DNA of 64,000 bases from Telopea speciosissima (Eukaryota; Streptophyta; Magnoliopsida; Proteales; Proteaceae). The stretch covers positions 46,345,010-46,409,009 of the forward strand of contig NC_057925.1 of assembly GCF_018873765.1 (NCBI RefSeq). The letters are read 5' to 3'. Positions 55,735-64,000 of this stretch are shown here, piece after piece (the first letter of the stretch is position 1; every line of letters begins with the position of its first letter). The notes beneath the pieces are model-generated. The model did not search any database, had not been told where the DNA came from, and worked only from the letters and a program-made list of their open reading frames with translations. Both the position numbers and the translations under genes were made by a program.

Positions 55735-56025
55735 ACAAATTGTGAAAGGTAGATACTAATGGAAGGCAACAGAGTGGCTCTTCTAGGATTTGGTTCCATA
55801 GTCCAGGGATGTATTGAAGCTGCAAATGTACTCATCTCCCATGACGTAACCGTCACAGTTGCTGATGCTAGGTTCTTCAAACCTCATGATACAGAGCTAA
55901 TAAGAAATCTGGCTAATGAGCATGCGATCCTGATTACAGCGGAGGAAGGTTTTGTTGGAGGATTTGGATCTCATGTGTCTCACTTTCTAAGCTTGAATGG
56001 ACTTCTAGACTTTCAAATTCTTTGA
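55735..56025 (+). pseudogene. DXS: Fragment of 1-deoxy-D-xylulose-5-phosphate synthase (DXS), C-terminal domain
   Basis: Encodes the start of the transketolase C-terminal domain of a plant [60 protein letters not shown] and [22 protein letters not shown] makes the first plastid intermediate of the MEP isoprenoid pathway. The conserved text begins just upstream (KGR at 55747) but is put out of frame by a one-base deletion before MEGNR. It ends at LLD, which is close to a normal exon end, followed by FQIL and a stop with no donor site. No other DXS exon is recognised, so it is a dispersed fragment. Confidence 0.85.
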
Positions 56026-56029
56026 GTCA

Positions 56030-57270
56030 ATCCTAGTTACTATTTTCTTAGTTTCTATTTTCTTTTAACTTGAGGTGCAAGCATAGCCCTCTATGTATTG
56101 TAAAGGCTTTTTAGAAGCCTCCCCACGATTTGAATAGTTGAATGAAAAAAATTCTTGGAAGCAAAAGATTCTCTTGTCCAATGGCTGTGACATGAAGGGC
56201 TGGGGGGCCTGGCTGAGAGAGCCAAAATCCTAGGGCTAATAGGAGCCTGGCTGTGAGAGCTGAATCCTCCTATCCCTTTCCCTCTTCTTATCCTATCTTC
56301 TCTTCCTGTCCTACTCGATTTCCCTTGCTGTGTTCATGATTGCGACTGCTGCAACTGATCACTATTGAAGCCTAGAAGCTGTTCTCTAAGCAAGCCTTAA
56401 CTGTTGTTGTTGATCATCACCAGAGAAGGATTGAACCACACTCCTACAGATCTGTTTTGTACCCTGCTGCCTACAGCAATCGAACCAGTTTCTCTCGAAG
56501 CTCTGAGCCTTGTTCCAGCAGAGCTTTGAGTATTGAATCACACCAAGAAGGAGCCCACTTGATCCCAGTTCCAGCTCAGTCTGCTGGCTGGATTGTTCCA
56601 CAGCCTTAACCTTCTTATTTCATCACCAAATCAGAACTTCTTTGCTGTCCATCAGAACTGAACCAAACTTGCAGCAAAGCTTCATCCCACCCAGGTCTAC
56701 ACTTGATCCTCCTTGGAGCCCAAACACAGTGCTGTTTTGCAAGTTATTGTTTTCTTTGTTTATCTTCTAATTCTGATTTGCTTCCACTAGTGATGATTTG
56801 CTGCAACTTTTGTGGATCCTACTGTAGGTTCTTAGCTGAACCCTTTCTACATTATGGAGTCTCCATCTAAAGACAGTTGGTCTGCATCTGGTTGGTGGGT
56901 TAGCCTCTAATGTTATGGACAGGTTTGTTGTTCATATATCAAGGGCTGGTAAGGTTTTGTGTGGGAAGTTGATTCTCAAAATGCATTTTTTGAATAAAAC
57001 CATAATGTTGGGCTAACAACCTTGGGATATGGAAATACCTTGGGATTGTCTTAATACAGCAGCTAAGGAATCACCCATTTCTTGCTGCCAATTTTAATCT
57101 GAGCAAATAGTATATGGAAACCATATTAGTGATAGATTATTATTATGACTGCTTATATGTTCATCTTTACATGCTTTTTATAAAGAAGGCTCAAGGAGCA
57201 TTCAGATAGGCAAGACCATATTAATCATTTTGTTCTTATTCAATCAAAACTGCACTCATGTACTTTCTTC
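56030..57270. other. Spacer, possible decayed LTR-type repeat
   Basis: Contains GGCCTGGCTGAGAGAGCC and GAGCCTGGCTGTGAGAGCTG, a local repeat near 56207-56264, and a CT-rich stretch. No exon recognised. Confidence 0.35.
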
Positions 57271-57275
57271 TATGT

Positions 57276-57347
57276 GAGTCTTTAGCTTAAATAGGTAGAG
57301 CACTTGGGGATTCCCCAAGAGATGGTGGTTCGAATCCACCCAGACTC
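57276..57347 (+). pseudogene. tRNA-like sequence, copy 1 (atypical anticodon loop)
   Basis: 72 bases fold as a cloverleaf: acceptor GAGTCTT/CAGACTC with six of seven pairs, D stem GCTT/GAGC, anticodon stem CTTGG/CCAAG, four-base variable loop, T stem GGTGG/CCACC with loop TTCGAAT. A and B boxes (TAGCTTAAATAGGTAGAGC, GGTTCGAATCC) are present. The seven-base anticodon loop is GGATTCC, which lacks the T33 required for normal decoding; read literally the anticodon would be ATT. Probably a pseudogene or tRNA-derived repeat. Confidence 0.6.
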
Positions 57348-58560
57348 ATTGAATTTTCTTATGTTCAACTTTTTTTTTATCCATTCGGGTCAAGTTATGT
57401 CTAAATTTGTATTCCATTTGGATCGGGCGTTTGGATCATTGCCCTTGTGGAAATGTCAATGCATGTGATAAGTGGCAAAATAAATAAAATGGACATTGAA
57501 TATTTTGGAATTTGATCTTTGTTTGATTTAACAATTTCATCTCCTTATGTTGTAATGCTCTAACAATTTTGATCAAGGGATCTTCCCATATGTTGGCCAG
57601 TGGACCTTACAATTAATATTTTGTTATTTCTGCTGGCCAGATGCTTTTAAATTTGTTTTAAATCACGGTGTTATACAGGCCATTTTTTTCCATCTCATAC
57701 GAAATGAACATTGTGAGTTCTGAACTTGGGTTTTCCAACCTGACATTTAACGGTCTTGAATTCTAGTTCTTAACTCATATAGGTAATACCCTGTTTTAGA
57801 GCTACTTTCTCCATTCTAGTTCATAACAATAACTCTCTCAAATCTGCTCAAATTGATCCGAAATTTTGTGGATTAACTTTTGTTATAACATTCTCTTAAT
57901 TTCTATTCTAATCTCTTTGTCCTACTTTCCTAGTAGAAGCAAGTCTGTAGCATTGCCTCCCGATTTCAACTTTGAAATTCTGTGAGATTTTTCCAGCTGA
58001 TAACCTAGAGTGATATGATCATTCGACCTGAATATGAGGACCATCAGTATATTCCTCTTTTAATTATTGATCCATAGGTCCGTTCTGAATTTTTCTTATT
58101 ATTCTCTGATTTTATTCTGCAAGTTTCTACTTTCTCTATTATTCTCATCCATTTGCTGCTCCAATCCTTTGAGCCTTTTTTTTAAGAGTTGGGACTTGAG
58201 AGATCAAATTTGCATTAATGGGACAAGTCGACAAGATGACAACTGATCTCCCTTCACCACTTGAGCAAATGATATTTCTATTATGATTAAGGATGATTTG
58301 ATCAAATTTACAACATTTGGTGATCTTGGTCAAATCTGTGTTTTTTTGTTTGTCAACCTTGCAATATGTTGTCAACTTTGGCCAAATTGAAGAAAATTAG
58401 GCATATTTAGATAAAGTTTTGACATCTTGGTCAAAGTTGTGTAAATTAGGTCAATTAGTAAAGATTTTGGTTAAATTAGGAGAATTTTGTCAAATTTGTC
58501 AAAACCCTACACCTTAATCAAATGAGCCCATTACATGGTTTTAGGAATTGAGCTCAGATC
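57348..58560. other. Spacer, no gene seen
   Basis: AT-rich. A local series of TTGGTCAAATT-like phrases (58300-58510) is a degenerate short repeat. No exon. Confidence 0.4.
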
Positions 58561-58770
58561 GGCCGTATCTGGCGATCTATATAAGTATCGGCCGAAACTG
58601 ATACCGATAACTAGCTAGTATCAGAGCATTGTACAGACACAAGGTATTATGGTCAAAATACCCTATGGTATCGATATCTTTGAGGGGTAAAACGGTTTGA
58701 TATGTTCAATACCGACCGATATTGTATCCATATCCAATTGATATCGATCCACCAATGTTTGATGTCTAAA
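58560..58770. repeat. ATCGG-rich MITE-like repeat copy
   Basis: Contains GATCGGCCGTATC, ATCGGCCGAAACTG, GATATCGATCC and ends AAAACCATGG, the same signature as 3031-3530. Confidence 0.5.
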
Positions 58771-58867
58771 ACCATGGCCCCTTAGGATCGGAAGTTCAGA
58801 TCAATAACCCCTAGCTCATGTTTATAACCCCATTAAGCTCCAGTCGTAGAATGTTTTGTTCATATTA

Positions 58868-59274
58868 GGGCTGCAATAGGATCGGGTTGGGCCGGGCCTT
58901 TTAAAATCCCAACCCAACTCTGAGCCCCCTTAGTTGGGCTCAGGGCCTGAAAAATCTAACCCTGACCCACCCTTAGGGTTAGACGGGGATGACCCTAATC
59001 GGCCCTAGCCGTGGGGGGAAGGGAGATGCATGGGCTGGCTAAGCTGGGAAGAAGAAGAAGATGGAAAAGAAAAAAAAAAAAGAACATGAAGAAGAAGACA
59101 AGGTCGGGTTGGGCCGGGCTGTGCTCTGCCCAAGGCCTCAATCCTGGTGCGGCTCGGCCCTGACTCAAGGCCAGAAATTTCCAACCCTGACCCGCCCTCA
59201 GGGCCAGTATATCTCAACCCAAGCCCTGTTCGGGCTTAGGGCGGGCTCGGACTGTCAGGCCAAACTTGCACCCC
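58868..59274. mobile_element. GC-rich hAT-like MITE, copy 1
   Basis: Ends TAGGGCTGCAAT and GCACCCCTA are inverted copies, and GTTCATAT / GTTCAGAT flank it as an imperfect 8-bp duplication. Inside, GGGTTGGGCCGGGC and inverted GGCCCGCC-like blocks alternate with a purine-rich centre. Non-coding despite open frames. Confidence 0.7.
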
Positions 59275-59631
59275 TAGTTCAGATGACATCTCGATTGTGT
59301 TTATGCAACTTCTGAGAATAGGATCTTAGGAACCAATTCTTCCCCTGATTCCGGGGTTGACCCACATTAAAAGGGCCTTCATGTGGGCGTTCCTTGCCCT
59401 TGGTATCTGACTTTCTCCTTTCAGGATTTCATTGCTTCAAGTGGCATTGATCCGAAGCTTGAGTATAGTCCATTCACAATTTTTCTTCTCTACCATGATG
59501 AATCAATTGATTTATTGAAAGTCTGTTTGGCAGCATGACACCACCCGTAGAGTGCTCATTTTGCTGTCATTAAGTTATTAAGCATTTGTGTGCTGAATGT
59601 GGCTACATCAGTCCGGAAGCGGATGATATGT

Positions 59632-59703
59632 GAGTCTTTAGCTCAAATTGGTAGAGCACTTGGGGATTCCCTAAGAGATAGTGGTTCGAATCCATCAAGA
59701 TTC
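59632..59703 (+). pseudogene. tRNA-like sequence, copy 2 (same atypical anticodon loop)
   Basis: 72 bases like copy 1, with acceptor GAGTCTT/AAGATTC (seven pairs, one G-T), D stem GCTC/GAGC, anticodon stem CTTGG/CTAAG and the same loop GGATTCC. The T stem is weaker (AGTGG/CCATC). Flanks ATGTGAGTC before and CATTGAATTTT after are shared with copy 1, so the two arose by duplication or retroposition. Confidence 0.55.
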
Positions 59704-59838
59704 ATTGAATTTTTTTATTCTTATGACGTGAGTACAAATTACAATTGCCATGTGACCTCTATAGTTCATGTAATAGTAATTTATCAAAATCACCATCATT
59801 TGAGTCAATTTTCATAGGTTTATCCAAGATGTTATAAC

Positions 59839-60200
59839 TAGGGCAGCAATAAAAACCCAACCCAACCCTGAGTCCTCTTAGCTAGGTCAGCTCTAGTCTG
59901 GCCTAACCTTAAGTCAGGGCCTAAAAAATCCAACCTTGGCCCACCCTCAAGTCCAGGCCAGGATGACCCTAATTGGCCATGACCATAGGAAGGGGGGAAG
60001 GGGATGTAGCCATGTAGGGGTTGGGCCAGGCTAAGGAGAAGAAGATGAAGATAAGGCCACATTGGGCTGGGCTAGGGTAAGAAAGAAGAAGATAGGGTTG
60101 GAGTGGACTAGGCCGGGCTCAGCCCAAGGCCTCAACCTTGACCTGCCCTCAGGGTCTTAGGGCAGGCTCGGGCCGTCAAAGCCAAACTTGCACACCTAGC
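59839..60200. mobile_element. GC-rich hAT-like MITE, copy 2
   Basis: Starts TAGGGCAGCAATAAAAACCC and ends CAAACTTGCACACCTAG. It shares most internal blocks with the copy at 58868-59274 (CCAAGGCCTCAA, GATGACCCTAAT, GGGCTCGG). The target duplication is not clear. Confidence 0.65.
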
Positions 60201-60449
60201 ACAAGTATGATGAAGATTACCAAATATTCCAGATTTAATCAAATTATCCATGTTTAAAATAAAATTCATTAGTATGATCTACGCGACTATACTTAAGGGT
60301 GTTAAAATCAAACTGAAATCGAGTCGAACCATTTAAACCGAAGCCATTTATTAAACGCCTTTTTCGGTTTCAGTGTGCAAGGTTCAGTTCGATTGTAGTA
60401 AACGGTTTCGATTTGGTTTTGTCACCTTACTTGATGCATATAAAGATCA

Positions 60450-60605
60450 GGATCGTCTCCAGGGAGCCCAATGCCCAGGGTGCTGCCAGGGGGCATCCCA
60501 CGGTTGAGTTGTACCGCACACATCTCGATGCATGCCTAGGGATGTGTGCAGCACAGCCCAACGGTTGGCAGCACCCCGGGCATGCTGGGCTCCCTAGAGT
60601 TCGAG
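60450..60605. mobile_element. Foldback MITE with ~35-bp arms
   Basis: CTCCAGGGAGCCCAATGCCC at the left pairs with GGGCATGCTGGGCTCCCTAG at the right. The inner part (GCACACATCTCGATGCATGC, AGGGATGTGTGCAGC) is also partly self-complementary. Confidence 0.7.
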
Positions 60606-60848
60606 CTAAATTCACGCATGTAATGATGTATACATGGTCATGTCAGCACATCTATGCATGTGATGATGTATATCTATATATGATATATGATATAGATCGA
60701 TCATTTTATTCCTGTGTTAACCATTTGATTCCTGATATTAACAAAGTTTGTAGATCAGACGGTCCAAAATCATAATAAAGTCTATGGGCCAATGTCATGG
60801 AGTCGATCTCATTTTCATATTTGAGATTCAAAATCAGAACCCAGATTT
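60606..60848. other. Spacer upstream of the PORR pseudogene
   Basis: No gene; short AT-rich repeats CATGTGATGATGTAT near 60611-60675. Confidence 0.4.
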
Positions 60849-61296
60849 AGACACCTCAGGAAGCTGAAGAGACTTCAATTTTTTTCTCAACGATCACTGA
60901 TTCTCTATGAAGAACAACCCAGTTTCAGCTTCACCCAGAAATCCAACTATGTAGATGTTAAGATGAGATGGAAGAAGGACGCTTTCTATGACTCCATTGA
61001 AATCATTCACAGATCTCCTGAACTCAAACCTCTCACCTCCCTAAAAAACTGCATCACCGAAGAGCCCAACCGTTGTATCCCCATCTATGCCATCTCCAAG
61101 AGTGGATTCAAATTGGGGGTTCAAGGTAAAGTTTCAAGCTTTCTCAGGTGATACCCATCTGTTTTCGAAGAATTTACTAGACCAAGATACAATCTTCCCT
61201 GGTTTAGATTGACCCCAGAAGCCATTGATCTTGATAGAGAAGAGCGGATGATTTATAGAGATCGAAAGGCTGATATTATTGTCAGGCTGGAGAAAT
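60849..61296 (+). pseudogene. PORR-domain protein, in-frame stop, interrupted by a Copia element
   Basis: The open frame reads RKLKRLQFFSQRS, then VDVKMRWKKDAFYDSIEIIH, SPELKPLTSLKNC, a stop at 61149-61151 (TGA where the family has Arg: FLR-stop-YPSVFEEF), and PWFRLTPEAIDLDREERMIY. This is the start of the plant organelle RNA recognition (PORR) domain, which binds group II intron RNA in chloroplasts or mitochondria. A CGA-to-TGA change explains the stop. After RLEKL the sequence is broken by the LTR at 61297, and the rest, if present, lies outside the window. The true start codon is not identified. Confidence 0.88.
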
Positions 61297-61514
61297 TGTT
61301 AGGGTTTAGGGTTTAAGCACAAGGTTGCTTAAAGCATTACACCCTGAGTATCTAGTTTGGAATACCCAGACTGTTGCCTCCAGCTAGTATATATAGGAAA
61401 ACTAGGGTTTAGGTCAGATGGGCTAATTACTAGATTGCCCCTCACAGCCTGGGCATTAATACAAGTAGGATTATATTAGAACATATAAAGGGATATTACA
61501 TAAATACCCTTACA
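61297..61514 (-). repeat. 3' LTR of the right Copia element
   Basis: 218 bp with plus-strand ends TGTTAGGGTTTAGGG and ATACCCTTACA. The adjacent ATCTCCTCC (61515-61523) is the complement of a purine tract. The 5-bp duplication cannot be checked because the other LTR is not in the window. Confidence 0.85.
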
Positions 61515-61523
61515 ATCTCCTCC

Positions 61524-62366
61524 TATGTTCTACATATATCCATTACACATGTATAGGAACCATTGTTCAATCAGTAATTGAATCAATATAAATTGAATAT
61601 CAATAATCCAATAAATCAAATAAGAAATAAGTAAACTTCAAGAAATAAAACTAGGGTTTTAGATCAAAACTAAACCCAACAATAAATCCAAAGTTCCACA
61701 TGCAAGTGGCTAAACCAAAAGAAATAATCAAAAGGAAAAGTCCTGGCAATCCATGTGACTTTACTCATCAAGTAAGTCATCCTCATCGAGATCCAGATTC
61801 AACCGTTCTCCTCCATCTTCGCCATTCTCTGTAATTTGTCAAATATGAATCTCATAAGATATTATGAATTCAATCATTTGCACAATAGTATCTAGTTCAA
61901 CAATAAGAACTTAGTACATTTCATATATGGCTGAAGGTAAATCAAAAAACAATAAGCATCATCATCAAGTTTCTTTACAAGAACTCGATCCTATCTAGTC
62001 TCTATCATAAGGACCATACCATGTTTCCATTTGGAATACTGTATTCGTCATATCAGTCATAGATTTATGTTGTATCATCAAATTTGGAATGGTACACCAT
62101 ACTATGAAAGACATGTCATCAAATTTGGAATGACATAAAGACTAGCACAATATCATTGAAACATATCAGACATTTTTCATATTCCTTTGTGGAATAACAA
62201 AATAAGGAGACTTCACATGAAAATTTGCTACACCATCAAGTTTGGAATGGTTTCACAAACCCCCATACTTAGTAACCTAACTAAGTTATCTGAAATATGT
62301 AAACTGTCCCGAATGCTTACCAAGGCTAGATGAGATTCGAATAATTCAAAATAATATTGGGTTAGG
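61524..62366. other. Non-coding 3' region of the right Copia element
   Basis: No gene. A phrase CATCAAATTTGGAATGG recurs three or four times (62077-62250), a short repeat typical of retrotransposon 3' regions. Confidence 0.55.
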
Positions 62367-62930
62367 TTAAGACCTGACTAAATGGTCTTTAACCCCATCT
62401 CCCCCCGTAGTTTTGAATGTTCGATTGTTATTCAATCTCTTTGTTAGGGCATCTGCCGTATTATCCTTCGATCTCACATCAATCAAAGTGATAATCCCTT
62501 GTTCTGTTCTATAATTCAGCATGGCCTGTTTCAGCCTGATGTGTCTCCTCTTACCATTAAAGAGTGAGTTATTCACAATCGTCTTTGTTGCTTGATTATC
62601 ACAGAATATAGATATAGAGTTTAACTTAAAACTCCTCAATGGAATATCCATGATCAGATCATTTATCCACTCTGCTTCATCTCCCTGGAAGCTAGAGCAT
62701 AAAGTTCCGATTCCATAGATGACAGAGCAATACTAGTCTGTCTTTTGGATTTTCATGCTACAGCTGCTCCTCCTAGTGTAAATACATAACCACTGGTGGA
62801 TCTGCTGTCTCCCAAATCTGAGCACCAAGATGCATCAGAATATCCTTCCAAAGTTGGAGGATGTCCATTATAACATAAAGCATAGCCTTGAGTACCCTTA
62901 AGGTATCTCATCAGCCTCGATAGGGCATCC
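62367..62930 (-). pseudogene. Copia RNase H
   Basis: Contains ISIFCDNQATKTIVNNSLFN and RRHIRLKQAMLNYRTEQGII. The N-terminal half (62652-62930) is in other frames with stops (a CWSDADWGGD-like region), so it is broken. Confidence 0.85.
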
Positions 62931-63787
62931 TAATGCTCTTTTCCAGGATTACTAGTGAAACGACTCAGCATGCCTACCGTAAAGGCTATGTCTGGCCTAG
63001 TGCAACTCATTGCATACATGAGACTACCAATCAGTTTAGAATAATCTAACTGATTCACGGTGTCACCTGTGTTAGGTTTCAATCGTTTGTTGTAGTCATA
63101 GGGTGTCTCAATCGGTTTACAATCACTGTATCCCCAACTAGAAAGTAGCTTCTCAATGTAATGAGTCTGACTAAGGGTGATCCCTTGCTCACTGAAGCTT
63201 ACTCTCATTCCAAGAATGGTGTCTACCACACCAAGATCTTTCATGTCGAATTCTTTGGACAAGGTTTCTTTAATGTCACTCACTACAGAGAGATCAGAAC
63301 CTAGAATCAACATGTCGTCTACATACAAGCAAATAATTGCGACCTTGTTTGACTCAGACAAAAAATAAAGGCACTTATCCGAGTTGCTGGTTTGAAGACC
63401 AAGGCTCTTTACTGTCTTGTCAAACTTCTCATGCCATAATTTAGGTGCTTGTTTAAGACCATAGAGAGATTTGTTTAATTTACAAACTCTTTTTTCAGAA
63501 CCTTCTATGACAAACCCTTCAGGTTGGTTCATGTAGATTTCTTCTATTAGGTCTCCATTAAGGAAAGCCGTTTTTACATCCATTTGATGCACAATATAGT
63601 GCTCAATAGATGCTATGGCAAGAAGAATCCTTATTGTTGCCAAATGGCAGACCGGGGAGTAGATGTCAAAATAATCTATCCCTCTCACCTGTTTATAGCC
63701 CTTAGCTACTAATCGTGCTTTATACCTGGCTATAGACCCATCCGGATTAAGTTTCTTCTTCAGTACCCACTTAGAATGCATCAACAA
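62930..63787 (-). pseudogene. Copia reverse transcriptase
   Basis: 285 open residues with HSKWVLKKKLNPDGSIARYK, RLVAKGYKQVRGIDYFDIYS, QMDVKTAFLNGDLIEEIYM, YGLKQAPKLWHEKFD, CLYVDDMLILG (catalytic YVDD intact) and YAMSCTRPDIAFTVGML. Nearly the whole RT domain is uninterrupted, so this is a relatively young copy. The upstream fusion to gag removes protease and integrase. Confidence 0.93.
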
Positions 63788-64000
63788 CGGGGATGTTTTC
63801 TTGGTTCAATTTTGTTCTCAAGTTCTCAAAGTCTGTTACTTGTGGAAGTATCTCCTTATCTTCTTGAAACTTTAAGTCCATAAATTTGTCAACCAAGTGA
63901 GTTTTTGATAGGTCCTCCTCCTTTTTGAATTGGGCTTCTAGGTTTTTCCAAATCTCTTTTGCAGTCTCATATTTACTATAGGTCTCTGCCAGCCTATCTG
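63770..64000 (-). pseudogene. Copia gag fragment fused to RT
   Basis: On the minus strand the frame entering from the window edge reads RLAETYSKYETAKEIWKNLE, then VDKFMDLKFQEDKEILPQVT and FENLRTKLNQENIP, a gag capsid segment. It meets the RT start (MHSKWVLKKK) with a stop a few codons later. The junction is a deletion, not the natural gag-pol order. Confidence 0.85.

Larger units (their letters stand above)
61297..64000 (-). mobile_element. Copia retrotransposon, 3' part with gag-to-RT internal deletion
   Basis: The 3' LTR (61297-61514) is at the left, followed (element order reversed) by a long 3' leader, RNase H, RT and, directly upstream, a piece of gag reaching the window edge. Protease and integrase are absent between gag and RT. 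It is inserted in the PORR gene. The rest and the 5' LTR lie beyond 64000. Confidence 0.9.

Noticed and set aside
57276..57347. Functional nuclear tRNA-Asn
   Set aside because: A literal ATT anticodon, no T33, and a second degenerate copy argue against a working tRNA.
59005..59315. Open frames in GC-rich DNA on both strands
   Set aside because: They lie inside a MITE whose inverted GC blocks create open frames on either strand.
1..64000. CRISPR array, bacterial operon or phage genes
   Set aside because: No regular spaced direct repeats with unique spacers. Spliced genes and plant TEs show eukaryotic nuclear DNA.

Overview
The window looks like nuclear DNA of a flowering plant. It has spliced genes with plant-typical products, Au-type tRNA-derived SINEs, RTE and L1 LINEs, Copia and Tat-type Gypsy retrotransposons, and many short foldback MITEs. 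A non-grass angiosperm (early-diverging eudicot or magnoliid) is my impression from repeat style only, with low confidence. Two host genes appear intact. Most of the remaining sequence is transposable-element (TE) material of several ages, much of it nested.

Host genes. (1) 5681-6409 (+) is a two-exon phytocyanin of the early nodulin-like group, apparently GPI-anchored and lacking the copper ligands. (2) 29084 down to 11762 (-) is the gene for the TFIIF alpha subunit (RAP74). I reconstruct nine coding exons, all with GT-AG borders and consistent phase, giving a 538-residue protein. Its introns are inflated: intron 1 (2.4 kb) holds a solo LTR, intron 4 (7.5 kb) holds an RTE LINE cut by two further insertions plus a SINE, intron 5 holds one SINE and intron 8 two. 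(3) 55735-56025 (+) is a piece of a 1-deoxy-D-xylulose-5-phosphate synthase gene. (4) 60849-61296 (+) is the start of a PORR-domain organellar RNA-binding protein gene, with an in-frame stop and a Copia element inserted in it.

Mobile elements, left to right: 5' half of a Copia element (1-2319, -); a MULE-type MITE beside an L1 tail (3721-4064); foldback MITEs (8.7, 9.1, 10.2 and 39.5 kb); the nested intron 4 cluster (17.8-22.9 kb); an RTE 3' fragment (29.98-30.65 kb); a complete but internally deleted Tat-type Gypsy element with an antisense accessory gene (31427-38931); a full-length decayed Copia element (40603-45951); a second, gag-deleted Copia element (47840-51756); an LTR with a primer-binding site (53029-53446); two GC-rich hAT-like MITEs and two tRNA-like sequences (57-60 kb); and the 3' half of another Copia element fused gag-to-RT by deletion (61297-64000, -).

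I see no operon, CRISPR array or bacterial-type system. The most unusual items are the antisense intron-containing gene in the Tat-type element, a near-perfect ~110-bp palindrome just upstream of the TFIIF alpha gene, the paired tRNA-like sequences without U33, and several deletion-derived non-autonomous retrotransposons.
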